This document shows positions 8,658 to 18,954 of a DNA stretch of 64,000 nucleotides, piece by piece; position 1 is the stretch's first letter; each line of letters opens with the position of its first letter. This DNA is from Thiohalospira halophila DSM 15071 (GTDB lineage: Bacteria; Pseudomonadota; Gammaproteobacteria; Thiohalospirales; Thiohalospiraceae). The stretch lies in NCBI RefSeq assembly GCF_900112605.1, contig NZ_FOMJ01000002.1, forward strand, positions 124,001 through 188,000, given 5' to 3'. A program made the translations under genes and the position numbers. A model generated the notes under the pieces. That model was not told the DNA's origin. It saw nothing but the letters and a program-made list of their open reading frames with translations, and searched no databases.

Positions 8658-9110
8658 TCAGCCCTGCTCCAGCAGCAGTTCCGGCGGGGCGTGGGGGAGC
8701 AGGGCGTGGACGAAGGCGGTGACGCCCCCGGCGGCGTAGGGCTGGCGTTCGCCGTGGCCCCAGACCGGTGCCGGCCAGGCCGCGTCGTCCTGGTAGCGGG
8801 CCACCAGGTGGACATGGAGCTGCGGCACCTGGTTGCCCAGGGTCGCGATATTGACGCGGTCCGGCTCGAAGGCCGCGCGCAGGGCCAGCCCCAGGGCCTG
8901 TACCTCCTCGTTGAGCTGGCGTCGGGCCCGGTCGCTCAGATCGAAGGGCTCGATGATGTCCGGCTGGGCCGGGATCACCAGCAGCCAGGGGAAGCGGGCA
9001 TCATCCATGAGCCGTACCCGGGAGAGGGTCATCCGGCCCACCGGGTGGCTGTCCCCCGCCAGGCGGGGGTGGAGCTCGAAGCCAGTGGAGGATTGAGGAG
9101 GGTGGCTCAC
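8658..9110 (-). CDS. HIT-domain nucleotide hydrolase
   Basis: A 150-residue HIT-superfamily protein. The active-site segment reads NQVPQLHVHLVARYQDDAAWPAPVWG, with the two histidines of H-x-H; the first histidine of the classic triad is replaced by Gln. The rest (FPWLLVIPAQPDIIEPFDLSD, RVNIATLGN) matches the compact proteobacterial HIT group. Starts at GTG 9110, overlapping the DUF2007 gene by four bases (GTGA); no closer in-frame start keeps the fold. HIT proteins hydrolyse or transfer nucleotidyl groups; the substrate is not evident. Confidence 0.85.
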   Translation of the reverse strand: MSHPPQSSTGFELHPRLAGDSHPVGRMTLSRVRLMDDARFPWLLVIPAQPDIIEPFDLSDRARRQLNEEVQALGLALRAAFEPDRVNIATLGNQVPQLHVHLVARYQDDAAWPAPVWGHGERQPYAAGGVTAFVHALLPHAPPELLLEQG

Positions 9111-9439
9111 GGGGGCGCTCCTCCCTCTTCGGGGTGAGGGGTGTTGCAGTTCCAGCAGCGGTCCAGGAAGCCGTCCACCGTCTCGCCGCAGTTGGGGCAG
9201 ATCCAGTCGGGCTCGTCGGGCTCCGGTTCCGCCAGGTAGGCGGCCACCCGGGCGCGGGCAGCCTCGGCCTCGCGGTCGTCCAGCACCCAGACCTCGGGCC
9301 AGACCTCGGTGGGCGGCAGCTCGCCGGCGGCCCCGCCCAGGTAGTAGTTGCGCACGGTGACGCCGAAACCCTCCGCCTCCAGGCGGGCGGCGATCCAGCC
9401 GGCGTGGATGGGGTCGCGGTCGGTGTGAACGGCCTGCAT
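9107..9439 (-). CDS. DUF2007 protein with C-terminal zinc ribbon
   Basis: A 110-residue protein in two parts. Residues 1-70 resemble the DUF2007 'putative signal transducing' fold (HAGWIAARLEAEGFGVTVRNYYLGG, EVWVLDDREAEAARARVAAYL), related to PII-like ferredoxin folds. Residues 79-100 form a four-Cys ribbon (CPNCGETVDGFLDRCWNC). It lies between the diguanylate cyclase gene, whose stop is 2 bases upstream of its ATG, and the HIT gene. Function unknown. The domain calls are reasonably secure. Confidence 0.75.
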   Translation of the reverse strand: MQAVHTDRDPIHAGWIAARLEAEGFGVTVRNYYLGGAAGELPPTEVWPEVWVLDDREAEAARARVAAYLAEPEPDEPDWICPNCGETVDGFLDRCWNCNTPHPEEGGAPP

Positions 9440-9441
9440 GA

Positions 9442-11094
9442 TCAGTCGGTCTCCTCCGGGGAGAAGCAGTGCACCTGATTGCGACCGGCATCCTTGGCGG
9501 CGTAGAGCGCATCATCCAGCCGCCTGATGAAGGGGTCGGTCCCCTCGCCGGGCCGGTACTCGGAGCAGCCGATACTCATGGTGACCCGGCCGACCTCGGG
9601 CATGTCCTCCCCCTCCAGCGCGTGGCGCAGGTCCTCGGCCACCTGCCGGGCACCCCCGAGATCGGTATGGGGGAGGATGACCAGGAATTCCTCCCCGCCC
9701 CAGCGGCCGGCGATATCGGTCTCGCGCAGGCGGTGGTGCAGGAGCCTTGCCAGGCGGCGCAGGACCTCGTCCCCTGCCGCGTGGCCGTAGTCGTCGTTGA
9801 CCTGCTTGAAGTGGTCCAGGTCGAAGAGCAGGCCGCTCAGTTCGCCGCCGTAGCGGTCCACCTCCTTCGCGGCGTGGAGGGTGGCGCGTTCCACGTGGCT
9901 GCGGTTGAACAGGCCGGTAAGGGCGTCGTGGCTGGCCTCGTGGGCCAGCTGGGCCTCCAGTGCCTTGCGCTCGGTGATGTCGGTGATGGTGCCGATGAGG
10001 CCGATGGCGTGGCCATCCTTCCCGGTGAGCAATGCCTTGTCGAAGAGGACGTCCCGCCGCTCGCAGTCGCCTTTCTCTACCTGGGTCTCGTAGCGCTGGC
10101 GCCCGCCACTGGCCAGGAGTTCGTCATCGGCCTCGCGGTAGCGCCGCGCCAGGTCCGGGGGCCAGATCTCGTCCACCGTCCGCCCGATGACGCTGCCATG
10201 GTCCTTGCCTACCAGGTCCAGGAAGGCCTGGTTGCAACCCTGGTAACGGCCCTGGGCATCCTTGTAGAAGATGGGGTTGGGGATGGTCTCGATAAGGGTG
10301 TCCAGGAAGTTCCGCTGTTCCCACTCGCGCCGTTCGGCGGCGGAGAGCCTCTCCAGGATCCGGGAGAGGTGGCCGATCTCGTCGCGCCGGGTCAGTGAGG
10401 CCGACAGGTCCGGCGCCGAATCCCCGCGCTGGTCGATGGCCCGGCCGATGGCGTAGAGGGGGGCGAGCACGCGCCAGCGGATGACCCCGTACCCCAGTGT
10501 GACCAGCAGGAGAACGGCGATGGCGAAGCCGATGGCGAAGTGACGTGCCTCGGCCCGGGCGTGCTGGAGGGCCGGCCCCGCGTCGTAGGTGAGCAGCGCG
10601 GCGCCCCGGGGGATCTCGCCGTTGTCCATGCCCATGAGCCGAGTCAGATGGAGGGGCAGCGCGACGTCGATGTAGTCGTTGCGGTCCTCGTAAGCCACCT
10701 TCGGTTCGACCCCGCCCGCCGCCTCGTCGAGCAGGCGGGGGGCCGACTTCAGCGGGAGTTCGGAGAGGCTCAGCCCGCGCCAGGCCACGCGGTGGGCAGC
10801 GAGCACGCGCATGGGGTTGCCGTGCACGACGATGACCCGCCGGATGCGGGACTCTGCCCCCAGGACCGTGGTGAAGCGTTCCAGCGGCTCCGCCTGGGGA
10901 TTGGCCTCGGCAGCGAGGATCACGGTGCGGGCCAGCCGTTCCGCGTGGTTGGCCAGGTCGGTGCGAGCGGTAGACAGGTGCTGCTGGTAGAGGGCGAGCC
11001 CACCCGCGATGGCCGCCAGTGTCCCCACCAGAAGCAGCGGTAGCAGGAGCTGGGTCGCCAGGGACCGGGCCGGGTTGATGGAGAGGGCGTTCAT
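9442..11094 (-). CDS. Membrane-bound PAS-GGDEF diguanylate cyclase
   Basis: A 550-residue sensor. Two transmembrane segments (about residues 12-35 and 187-205) bracket a ~150-residue periplasmic domain. A HAMP-like region (RVLAPLYAIGRAIDQRG), a PAS domain (about 265-375, FLDTLIETIPNPIFYKDAQGRYQGCNQAFLDLVG) and a GGDEF domain follow. The active site is intact, GGEEF at 466-470. The inhibitory I-site RETD (457-460) sits the canonical five residues upstream, so it should make c-di-GMP and be product-inhibited. No EAL domain. Its ATG overlaps the upstream lipoprotein stop by one base (TGATG). That tight coupling suggests the lipoprotein supplies the periplasmic signal. Confidence 0.93.
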   Translation of the reverse strand: MNALSINPARSLATQLLLPLLLVGTLAAIAGGLALYQQHLSTARTDLANHAERLARTVILAAEANPQAEPLERFTTVLGAESRIRRVIVVHGNPMRVLAAHRVAWRGLSLSELPLKSAPRLLDEAAGGVEPKVAYEDRNDYIDVALPLHLTRLMGMDNGEIPRGAALLTYDAGPALQHARAEARHFAIGFAIAVLLLVTLGYGVIRWRVLAPLYAIGRAIDQRGDSAPDLSASLTRRDEIGHLSRILERLSAAERREWEQRNFLDTLIETIPNPIFYKDAQGRYQGCNQAFLDLVGKDHGSVIGRTVDEIWPPDLARRYREADDELLASGGRQRYETQVEKGDCERRDVLFDKALLTGKDGHAIGLIGTITDITERKALEAQLAHEASHDALTGLFNRSHVERATLHAAKEVDRYGGELSGLLFDLDHFKQVNDDYGHAAGDEVLRRLARLLHHRLRETDIAGRWGGEEFLVILPHTDLGGARQVAEDLRHALEGEDMPEVGRVTMSIGCSEYRPGEGTDPFIRRLDDALYAAKDAGRNQVHCFSPEETD

Positions 11095-12071
11095 CAGTGG
11101 AAGTTCGCCGCCTCGATGATCCGGGGCGTCACCAGGCGTTCGGGAGCCACGGTCTCGAGATGGCTGCTGCCGGAGCGGGCGAGGATGTCCCGGGCCAGTG
11201 CCACGGCCTGCCGGGCGCGGCCGTCCGCCATGACCGCCTGCTCGTTGCCCCCGAGGAGGTGAATCCCGTCCAGCGTGGAGGCCAGTTCGGCCTCGCTCAG
11301 ACCCTGCACACGGGCCATGTAGGGATAGGTGCCCGCCGGGTCGGCGCGGATCTCCTCAACGGCCCGGTGGAAGGCCTCGGCGATGGCGACCAGGTCTCGC
11401 CGCCGGCTCTCCAGGAGTTCGGCATCGGTCATGAGGAAGTCGATGACGCCCCCGGGGGTGGTGCTGGTATCGAAGATCCGGTGGAAGCCCTTCAGCTCCT
11501 CGACCCGGCTCGCCGTGGGCGGATAGCTCACCGCCGCATCGATGCGACCGTCCACGAGTGCGGCGGGGGTATCGGTCTGGGCCACCCCCTTCAGGATGAC
11601 GTCATCCAGGTCCAGTCCGGCCTCCTTCAGGGCGAGGGCCAGGACCATCCGGTCCAGGGACTGGGGTTCCACCCCGACGCGCTGGCCCTCCAGATCGGCC
11701 ACGGCCTCGATATCGGTCCGGGCATAGATCCGATCGCCCCCCTCGGACCAGTCAGCGGCGTAGAAGGCGCGCGGCTCGCGCTGGTCGTTGTGCGCCGCCA
11801 GGACCAGCTCCGCGGCGGTGCCGCCGAAGATGTCCACCTGCCCGCGTTCGAAGGCGCGGCGGGTATGGGCCAGGGAGGTGACATCCACCAGCTCCACCTC
11901 GATGCCGGCCTCGGCGAAGTAGCCGCGCTCTTGAGCCAGGTGGAGGACACCGTGGTAGCCGGGCCAGGGATTGAGGGCAATGCGCAGCGGATCCGGCCCC
12001 TCCGGACCGCAGCCGGCGAGCAGGATAAGCAGGGCCGCAAGGAGGGACCGCAGGGGGCGTTCCATGGTCAT
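11094..12071 (-). CDS. NMT1/SsuA-like substrate-binding lipoprotein
   Basis: A 325-residue periplasmic binding protein anchored as a lipoprotein: the signal LLAALLILLAGC gives a lipobox with Cys21. The mature part starts like SsuA/ThiY/NMT1 proteins (LRIALNPWPGYHGVLHLAQERGYFAEAGIEVELVDV), with DIFGGTAAELVLA and GQRVGVEPQSLDRMVLALAL in the two lobes. No permease or ATPase gene accompanies it. Instead it is translationally coupled to a diguanylate cyclase, so it may act as a ligand sensor instead of a transporter part. The ligand cannot be read. A second ATG at codon 3 is an alternative start. Confidence 0.85.
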   Translation of the reverse strand: MTMERPLRSLLAALLILLAGCGPEGPDPLRIALNPWPGYHGVLHLAQERGYFAEAGIEVELVDVTSLAHTRRAFERGQVDIFGGTAAELVLAAHNDQREPRAFYAADWSEGGDRIYARTDIEAVADLEGQRVGVEPQSLDRMVLALALKEAGLDLDDVILKGVAQTDTPAALVDGRIDAAVSYPPTASRVEELKGFHRIFDTSTTPGGVIDFLMTDAELLESRRRDLVAIAEAFHRAVEEIRADPAGTYPYMARVQGLSEAELASTLDGIHLLGGNEQAVMADGRARQAVALARDILARSGSSHLETVAPERLVTPRIIEAANFH

Positions 12072-12147
12072 GGCCGCATCGTACAGGAGCCCCGGAGGGG
12101 CGACCAGCGCACCTCACTTAGAGAAGCGAAGCCTCTCGGCCGATGAG

Positions 12148-12166
12148 GAATGAGAATCGTTGTTTT
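12148..12166. promoter_or_regulatory. Fur-box-like site upstream of the TonB receptor
   Basis: Within the 239-base gap 12072-12310, the stretch aatgagaatcgttgtt matches about 12 of 16 positions of the Fur consensus AATGATAATCATTATC. It lies in one of the few AT-rich segments here, about 145 bases before the receptor start. The remainder of the gap holds nothing else I can support. Confidence 0.5.
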
Positions 12167-12310
12167 TGACAATTTCGCAAAGGTTCCCTTGCCCTCTGTC
12201 CGTGGAATCCCACTACCAAGTTGTTTAGTCTCTGCGCAGATAGGGGAGAGCGTGGGGATTGCATCGCCGAGTCTTACCGCTCGTTGTGCACGCATGCAAG
12301 GGGTACCGAA

Positions 12311-14422
12311 ATGGGGAACTTCCACCGCAGGCTCGTCGGCAGCCTCGTCACCACCGCCGTGGCCGGTACCGCCGCCGCCCAGGGCACGGCGGAACTGGAG
12401 GGGGTGACGGTCACCGCCAAGGGCTACGAGGCGCCGGCGGCGGAGACGCCGCGCTCGGTGACCGTGCTCGACGCCGAGACCATCCAGCGCCGGGAGGCGC
12501 GCTCGGTGGGCGATCTCCTGCGCGGTGAGCCCGGCCTGGCCACGGCCGTGGATGGCTCCGTGGGCGTGGACCCGGTGATCCGCGGCCTCAAGCGCGACCA
12601 GATCCTGGTCCTGGTGGACGGGGTTCGCGTCAACGCCATGCAGCCGCCGGCGCGCGGGTCCCTGGCCAGCTACGTCAACGTCGACCTCATCGAGCGCATC
12701 GAGGTGGTCCGCGGCCCCGGCTCGGTCCTCTACGGCGCCGGCGCCATGGGCGGGGTCATCAACATCATCACCAAGGGCGGCGACTTCCGCGACGAGCCGG
12801 GCACCAGCGGCTGGACCCGCCTGGGCGTGAGCTCCGTGGACAGCGGCACCCGGGGCGCCTTCGGCCTCACCGCCGCCGACGAGAAGACGGCGCTCTCCCT
12901 CTCCGCGGCCCACCTGAACGTCGACGACTACGAGACCGGGCACGGTGAGGCGCTCAAGGATTCCGGCACCAGCCAGGCGAGCTTTCACCTCCAGGCCCGG
13001 CGCAAGCTCGGCGACGACCACGTGATCAGCGCCCGGCTCCAGCGGGACCGGCGGGAGGAGGTCTGGTACCTGGCATCGCGGGATGATGTCGAGAAGGCCG
13101 GGCGGCGAGAGCCGGATGGCCTGAATACCCATTACTCCCCCTACCAGACCCGGGACCGCTACGAGCTGGCCTGGCAGGGGGACTTCGCCGGCGCCTGGGC
13201 GCCGCGGGCCGAGGCTACGGTCTATCGCCAGCGGCTGGAGCGCGGCAACTACGACTACAACGAGGAGCGCAAGACCGATTTCCGCAAGTCGGACACCGAG
13301 TTCGTAACCGACGGCGCCCGCGCCCAGGTGGAGCTGGTGCCCTCGGCCAGCCAGGTCCTCCTGGTGGGCGCGGAGGCGTGGGAGACCCGGGCCAGTCCGG
13401 TCTCCCATATCGGCCTGCAGCCGAACTACGATCCCGGTGATAGGCGGATGGAGTTGATCGACGATGCCGTCATCCAGTCGGTGGGCGCCTTCGTCCAGGA
13501 GGAGATCCGGCTGGGCGATGTCATGGTCACCGCCGGGGCCCGTTACGACACGGTGGAGGGGACGGCTGATGGGCGCGTTAATAGCCAGGGAGGGATGAAG
13601 ACCGACGGCCTAGACAGCACTGACTACAACCTCTCCTGGTCCCTGGGGGCCAACTGGTCGCTGGCCAGGGCCTTCCGTCCCTATGCGAGCCTGGCCGAGG
13701 GCTATCGCTCCGCCTCCCTCATCGAGCGATATCTGAACTATCAGCAGGGGGGCGGTTATGCGCTGCTGCCGGACGCGCAGCTGGATCCCGAACGCAATCT
13801 CTCCCTGGAACTCGGGGCCCGAGGCGATGCCGGGCCGGTGAGCTACCAGGTGGCCGCCTACGAGAGCCGCATCCGCGACTATATCGGTGCCCGCATCATC
13901 GATCCGAACAACAATATCAAGCAGATGGTCAACCTCGACGAGGCGCGCATCCGCGGCTTCGAGACCAGCCTGGATGTGCGCCTGGGTGGCGGCGCAACGG
14001 CCTTCCTGAATGGGACCTGGATCCAGGGGGAGAACGAGGACGACCGCTTCGACGAGCCCCTCTACCAGATGCCGGCCCCCGAGGCGACCCTGGGCGTGGA
14101 GCGGCGCGCGGATACCGGCTGGCAGGGCCGGGCGGCCGTGCGCGCCGTGGACCAGCAGGACCGCTTGGCCGACCAGTTCAGTAATGACTCGGAGCGGGAG
14201 ACCGCCGGCTACGCCACCCTGGACCTCTCCGTGGGCTGGCGGACTGCTGGTGATGGCCTCTGGAAGACCAGCGAGTGGACCCTGGCCGTCCACAACGCCC
14301 TGGACAAGGGCTACCGCGAGCACATCAACGAGATGACCGCCAAACGGGCCGAAAAGGACCGTGTCCAGGACCTCTGGGCCCCCGGCCGCAACATCGCCCT
14401 GACCTGGTACGCCGAGTTCTGA
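12311..14422 (+). CDS. TonB-dependent outer-membrane receptor, probably for heme or a siderophore
   Basis: A 703-residue receptor. A signal peptide (MGNFHRRLVGSLVTTAVAG...AAAQ) is followed by a TonB-box-like ELEGVTVTAKG and a plug domain: VTVLDAETIQRREARSVGDLL, RGLKRDQILVLVDGVRV, IERIEVVRGPGSVLYGAGAMGGVINIITK. The 22-strand barrel ends LTWYAEF with C-terminal Phe. ATG at 12311 is chosen because it begins the signal peptide; an upstream in-frame codon at 12221 would add a non-signal extension. The Fur-like site suggests iron control. It is monocistronic and followed by a repeat-rich gap. The ligand is not identifiable from sequence. Confidence 0.88.
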   Translation: MGNFHRRLVGSLVTTAVAGTAAAQGTAELEGVTVTAKGYEAPAAETPRSVTVLDAETIQRREARSVGDLLRGEPGLATAVDGSVGVDPVIRGLKRDQILVLVDGVRVNAMQPPARGSLASYVNVDLIERIEVVRGPGSVLYGAGAMGGVINIITKGGDFRDEPGTSGWTRLGVSSVDSGTRGAFGLTAADEKTALSLSAAHLNVDDYETGHGEALKDSGTSQASFHLQARRKLGDDHVISARLQRDRREEVWYLASRDDVEKAGRREPDGLNTHYSPYQTRDRYELAWQGDFAGAWAPRAEATVYRQRLERGNYDYNEERKTDFRKSDTEFVTDGARAQVELVPSASQVLLVGAEAWETRASPVSHIGLQPNYDPGDRRMELIDDAVIQSVGAFVQEEIRLGDVMVTAGARYDTVEGTADGRVNSQGGMKTDGLDSTDYNLSWSLGANWSLARAFRPYASLAEGYRSASLIERYLNYQQGGGYALLPDAQLDPERNLSLELGARGDAGPVSYQVAAYESRIRDYIGARIIDPNNNIKQMVNLDEARIRGFETSLDVRLGGGATAFLNGTWIQGENEDDRFDEPLYQMPAPEATLGVERRADTGWQGRAAVRAVDQQDRLADQFSNDSERETAGYATLDLSVGWRTAGDGLWKTSEWTLAVHNALDKGYREHINEMTAKRAEKDRVQDLWAPGRNIALTWYAEF

Positions 14423-14489
14423 GCCCCTTCGCCCGGTAAGCCCCTGAAATCCGTCGTTCCGGCTGGAAGGACGTAGCCTCTCCCCGCCT

Positions 14490-14544
14490 CCGTCGTTCCG
14501 GATGGCGCGTCAGCGCCAGTCCGGAACCTCGAGAACAGGCCCGT
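14490..14544 (+). repeat. Second copy of the 53-55-bp dispersed palindromic repeat
   Basis: This segment matches the right-hand part of the 5756-5876 element in inverted orientation, with about four differences including one inserted base. Its core ttccggatggcgc / gcgccagtccggaa forms the same hairpin. A related imperfect hairpin (cgtcgttcc / ggaaggacg) starts at 14451. The 14423-14675 gap otherwise carries only the presumed promoter of the RND operon, where TATAAT occurs at 14637-14642 with a weak -35. Confidence 0.7.
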
Positions 14545-14675
14545 ACCGCCGGTTCGGTCTGCCCGGAACGAATACCTTCCTCGCGAGTCCTACCGAAGAC
14601 CGGCCCGCACCGGGTTTTTCGAGCCCACTGTGCCTGTATAATCGGGCCTTAACCATTCGGTCAGGAAGGAACGCC

Positions 14676-15848
14676 ATGCGCCCCATATCCGCCCTCCGCG
14701 CCCCCGCAGTCGCCCTCGCCGGGTTGCTGATGACGCTGGCCCTGCCCATGGGCCACGCCCAGCAGGGCGGGGATCGTCCGCCGCCGGAGGTGGGCGTGGT
14801 GGAGCTGGAGACGCGGGACGTGGAGCGGGTCACCGAGCTCCCCGGCCGCACCGCCGCCTACCAGGTGGCCGATATCCGGCCCCAGGTTACCGGGGTGCTG
14901 CGGAAGCGGCGCTTCGAGGCCGGTGAAAAGGTGGAGAAGGGCCAGACCCTCTACGAGATCGACCCGCGCCGCTACCAGGCCGCCGTCCAGCGGGCCGAGG
15001 CGGCGCTGGTGCAGGCGCAGGCGCGCCTGGAGAACCTCCGCCGCAAGGAGGAGCGCTACGCCGACCTGGTGGCCCAGAACTCGGTGAGCCAGCAGGAGTA
15101 CGACGACGTCCGCGCCAACCTTGAGGAGCAGGAGGCGGCGGTGCAGGTGTCCCGCGCGGAGCTGGCCACCGTCCGGCTCGACCGCGAGTACGCCAGCATC
15201 GACGCCCCCATCGCGGGGCGCGTGAGCCAGCCCTTCATTACCGTGGGCGAACTGGTCACCGCCAACCAGGCCGAGGCGCTGACCCGGGTGACCCGGCTGC
15301 ACCCCATCTACGTGGACATCCAGCGCGGGGCCAAGGAGGTCCTGCGGCTCCAGCGCGCCCACCGGCGCGGGGCACTGGAGACCGGCGAGGAGGGCCAGCC
15401 CCGCGTGGAGGTAAAACTCCCCGACGGCTCCCGGCACGACCAGGCCGGCCGGCTCTCCTTCTCCGGCGTGAACGTGGACGAGGGCACCGGGACCGTGACC
15501 CTGCGCGCTACTATTCCCAATCCGGAGGGGACCCTGCTGCCGGGGATGTTCGTCCGCGCCCGGATCAGCGAGGGTACCAACGCCGACGCCCTGCTGGTGC
15601 CCCAGCAGGGGGTGAGCCGTAACCGCCAGGGCCAGCCCACGGCGCTGGTGGTCAATGCCGACGACGAGGTGGAGCGCCGCGTCCTGGAGGTGGATCGTAC
15701 CCACGGCGCCTTCTGGGTGGTCACCTCCGGCCTGGCCGCCGGGGACCGGGTGATGGTCTCCGGCCTGCAGAAGGCCAACCCCGGTGACCAGGTGAAGCCG
15801 GTGGCCGCGGATCTCCCCGAGGAGGCCGAGGGCGACACCAATGGTTGA
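14676..15848 (+). CDS. RND efflux periplasmic adaptor (MexA/AcrA family)
   Basis: A 390-residue membrane-fusion protein. A signal peptide ending GHAQ is followed by [31 protein letters not shown], the lipoyl half-motifs, and a coiled-coil hairpin ([33 protein letters not shown]...). The beta-barrel and membrane-proximal parts follow ([41 protein letters not shown]). It lacks the usual lipobox Cys. The ATG at 14676 follows AGGAAGGA by 5 bases. It overlaps the transporter gene by eight bases. It bridges the inner-membrane pump to an outer-membrane channel, which is not encoded here. Confidence 0.93.
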   Translation: MRPISALRAPAVALAGLLMTLALPMGHAQQGGDRPPPEVGVVELETRDVERVTELPGRTAAYQVADIRPQVTGVLRKRRFEAGEKVEKGQTLYEIDPRRYQAAVQRAEAALVQAQARLENLRRKEERYADLVAQNSVSQQEYDDVRANLEEQEAAVQVSRAELATVRLDREYASIDAPIAGRVSQPFITVGELVTANQAEALTRVTRLHPIYVDIQRGAKEVLRLQRAHRRGALETGEEGQPRVEVKLPDGSRHDQAGRLSFSGVNVDEGTGTVTLRATIPNPEGTLLPGMFVRARISEGTNADALLVPQQGVSRNRQGQPTALVVNADDEVERRVLEVDRTHGAFWVVTSGLAAGDRVMVSGLQKANPGDQVKPVAADLPEEAEGDTNG

Positions 15849-18800
15849 TTTCTTCTTCAAGCGCCCGGTCTTCGCCTGGGTCCTGGCCATCGCCACCATG
15901 CTCACCGGGGTGCTGGCCATGCAGAACCTGCCGGTGCAGCGCTACCCCACGGTGGCGCCGCCGGCGGTGCAGATCGAGGCGACCTATCCCGGCGCCTCGG
16001 CGGAGACGGTTTCGGACACGGTGGTGCAGGTCATCGAGCAGCAGATGACCGGGGTGGACGATCTCATCTACATGGAGTCCACCGGCAGCTCCGCCGGGCG
16101 CGCCTCCATCACCCTGACCTTCGAGCCGGGGACCGACCCCGACATCGCCCAGGTGCAGGTCCAGAACAAGCTCAAGCAGGCCGAGCCCATGCTCCCGGCG
16201 CCGGTGCAGCGCCAGGGGCTGACCACGGAACGGGCCAACAGCTCCTTCCTGATGGTCACGGCCTTCCTCTCCACCGACGGCCGCCTGGCCAAGGAGGATC
16301 TGGCGGACTTCGTCGCCTCGGAGATCGCCGAGCCGGTGGGCCGTGTGCCCGGGGTGGGCAAGGTCCAGGTCTTCGGCTCCCAGTACGCCATGCGGATCTG
16401 GCTGGATGCCGGGGCGCTCCAGGACTACGAGCTCACCGTCGCCGATATCCGCGCCGCCCTCCAGGACCAGAACACCGTGGTTACCGCCGGGGAGCTCGGC
16501 GGTCTGCCGGCGGTGGAGGGCCAGCAGCTCAACGCCACCGTGAACGCCCAGGGCCTGCTGCAGACCAAGGAGGACTTCCGGGAGGTCCTGCTCAAGACCA
16601 CCGATGACGGTGCCCGGGTGCGGCTGAGCGATGTCGCCCGGGTGGAGCTGGGGGCGGAGTCCGCCGCCATCCAGACCTTCTACAATGACAAGCCGGCCTC
16701 CGGCATGGGGATCAACCTTGCACCGGGGGCCAATGCCCTGGACACCGCCAAGCGGGTGGAGGCGAAGCTGGCGGAACTCTCGCCCTTCTTCCCCGAGGGG
16801 GTCGAGGTCCGCTACCCCTATTCCACCGCCCCCTTCGTGGAGGCCTCCATCGAGCAGGTGATCCACACCCTGGTGGAGGCGGTGATCCTGGTGGTGGCGG
16901 TGATGCTGCTCTTCCTCCAGAGCTGGCGGGCCACGCTGGTACCGACCCTGGCCATCCCGGTGGTCCTGCTGGGGACCTTCGCCGTCATGGCCGCTACCGG
17001 TTTCTCCATCAACATGCTCACCATGTTCGGCATGGTGCTCGCCATCGGGCTGCTGGTGGACGACGCCATCGTGGTAGTGGAGAACGTCGAGCGGATCATG
17101 CACGAGGAGGACGTGGGGCCGGTGGAGGCCACCCGTCGCTCCATGCGCCAGATCACCGGCGCCCTGGTGGGGATCGGCGTGGTGCTCTCCGCCGTCTTCA
17201 TACCCATGGCCTTCTTCCCCGGCTCCACCGGCGCCATCTATCGCCAGTTCTCCATCACCATCGTCACCGCCATGGCGCTGTCGGTGCTGGTGGCGCTGAT
17301 CCTCAGTCCCACCGTCTGCGGCGGCGTCCTGCGCCGGCAGGACCACGAGGGTGCCTGGCACCAGAAGGCCTTCGGCTGGTTCAACCGGCTGGTGGAGGCC
17401 GCCACCCGTGGCTATGTCGGCTCGGTGCGGCGGATCCTCAACCACCCCTGGATCGGCATGGGCGCTTTCCTGGCCATCGTCGGGGTGCTGGCGGTGCTCT
17501 TCGTGCGCGTCCCCGGCGGCTTCCTCCCCCAGGAGGACCAGGGCGTGGTCATCACCCAGTTCCAGCTCCCCGCCGGGGCCACCCAGGAGCGGACCCTGGA
17601 GACGGTGGACAAGATCGAGGAATACTACCTGGACCAGCCGGAGGTGAACGGGATCTTCGCCGTGGCCGGCTTCAGCTTCACCGGCCGGGCGCAGAACGTC
17701 GGCATTGCCTTCGTCAACCTCAAGCCCTGGGCGGAGCGGGGGCCGGGACAGGGCGTCCAGGCGCTGCTGGGCCGGGCCAACAAGGAGCTGGCCGGGATCG
17801 TCCGCGACGGCCAGGTCTTCGCCTTCAACATCCCGCCCATCCCGGCGCTGGGCAACGCCGGCGGCTTCGACCTGCGCCTGCAGGACCGGGGCGGCCTGGG
17901 CCACGATGCCCTCATGGCGGCCCAGGGACAGTTCCTCCAGGCGGCGGCGCAGAGCCCCGTCCTCGCCGGAGTACGGCCCAACGGCCTGGCCGACAATCCG
18001 CAGTACAACCTGGACATCGACCGGGAGAAGGCGCGCGCCCTGGGCGTGCCGCTGCCGGCGCTGAACCAGCTCCTCTCCACCGGCTGGGGCTCCGGCTACG
18101 TCAACGACTTCCTCCACCAGGGCCGCATCAAGCGGGTCTACATCCAGGGGCAGGCGGAGGACCGCATGGTCCCCGAGGACCTGCGGGAGTGGTACGTCCG
18201 CAACGACGCCGGCGAGATGGTGCCGGTGGGCGAGGTGGTCGAGGGCAGCTGGGGCTACGGCTCCCCACGGCTGGAGCGCTACAACGGCGTGCCCGCCCGC
18301 TCCATCGCCGGCGGCCCCGCCCCCGGCTACTCCACCGGCGAGGCCATGGCCGAGGCGGAGCGGATCGTCGAGGAGGAGCTCCCCGACGGTATCGGCCACG
18401 CCTGGTCCAGCCTCTCCTACCAGGAGCGTGAGGCGGGGAATCAGGCCGGGATGCTCTACGCCCTGTCGCTGGTCGTGGTGCTGCTAGCCCTGGCCGCCCT
18501 CTACGAGAGCTGGACCATCCCCTTCGCCGTGGTCCTGGCGGTGCCGCTGGGCGTCATCGGCGCCGTGGCAGCCGCCCTGCTGCGCGGGATCCCCAACGAC
18601 GTCTTCTTCCAGGTGGGGATCCTCACCACCCTGGGGCTGACGGCGAAGAACGCCATCCTCATCGTGGAGTTCGCCCGGGATCTGGAGGGCAAGGGCATGG
18701 CCCTGCGGGACGCCACCCTGGAGGCGGTGCGGATCCGGCTGCGGCCCATCCTAATGACCTCCCTGGCCTTCAGCATGGGCGTCATCCCGCTAGCCCTGGC

Positions 18801-18954
18801 CACCGGCGCCGGGGCGGCCAGCCAGGCCGCCATCGGGACCGCCGTCCTCGGCGGGATGGTCTCGGCCACCTTCCTGGCGATCTTCTTCATCCCGCTGTTC
18901 TATGTGGTGGTCCGGCGGGTCACCGATCGCCTGAAGGGGGTGTCGGCCGCCTGA
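15841..18954 (+). CDS. RND multidrug efflux transporter (AcrB/MexB, HAE1 family)
   Basis: A 1037-residue, 12-TM proton-driven pump of normal HAE1 length. The N-terminus [22 protein letters not shown] and the duplicated TM/periplasmic halves are typical. The proton-relay Asp pair lies in [18 protein letters not shown], and Lys in the TM10 segment [21 protein letters not shown]. Porter loops such as [31 protein letters not shown] are intact. It starts inside the adaptor gene, so translation is coupled. Substrates are unknown. A two-component system begins about 100 bases downstream and could regulate it, though a regulatory link is only inferred from position. Confidence 0.96.
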   Translation: MVDFFFKRPVFAWVLAIATMLTGVLAMQNLPVQRYPTVAPPAVQIEATYPGASAETVSDTVVQVIEQQMTGVDDLIYMESTGSSAGRASITLTFEPGTDPDIAQVQVQNKLKQAEPMLPAPVQRQGLTTERANSSFLMVTAFLSTDGRLAKEDLADFVASEIAEPVGRVPGVGKVQVFGSQYAMRIWLDAGALQDYELTVADIRAALQDQNTVVTAGELGGLPAVEGQQLNATVNAQGLLQTKEDFREVLLKTTDDGARVRLSDVARVELGAESAAIQTFYNDKPASGMGINLAPGANALDTAKRVEAKLAELSPFFPEGVEVRYPYSTAPFVEASIEQVIHTLVEAVILVVAVMLLFLQSWRATLVPTLAIPVVLLGTFAVMAATGFSINMLTMFGMVLAIGLLVDDAIVVVENVERIMHEEDVGPVEATRRSMRQITGALVGIGVVLSAVFIPMAFFPGSTGAIYRQFSITIVTAMALSVLVALILSPTVCGGVLRRQDHEGAWHQKAFGWFNRLVEAATRGYVGSVRRILNHPWIGMGAFLAIVGVLAVLFVRVPGGFLPQEDQGVVITQFQLPAGATQERTLETVDKIEEYYLDQPEVNGIFAVAGFSFTGRAQNVGIAFVNLKPWAERGPGQGVQALLGRANKELAGIVRDGQVFAFNIPPIPALGNAGGFDLRLQDRGGLGHDALMAAQGQFLQAAAQSPVLAGVRPNGLADNPQYNLDIDREKARALGVPLPALNQLLSTGWGSGYVNDFLHQGRIKRVYIQGQAEDRMVPEDLREWYVRNDAGEMVPVGEVVEGSWGYGSPRLERYNGVPARSIAGGPAPGYSTGEAMAEAERIVEEELPDGIGHAWSSLSYQEREAGNQAGMLYALSLVVVLLALAALYESWTIPFAVVLAVPLGVIGAVAAALLRGIPNDVFFQVGILTTLGLTAKNAILIVEFARDLEGKGMALRDATLEAVRIRLRPILMTSLAFSMGVIPLALATGAGAASQAAIGTAVLGGMVSATFLAIFFIPLFYVVVRRVTDRLKGVSAA

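Noticed and set aside
15721-18399. An 892-codon open frame antisense to the RND pump gene, and similarly long frames opposite the receptor (26084-28198), the TonB receptor (36434-38545) and other genes
   Set aside because: High GC third positions in a real gene create long stop-free antisense frames. Their translations are His/Gly/Leu-rich, lack recognisable domains, and lie opposite well-supported families.
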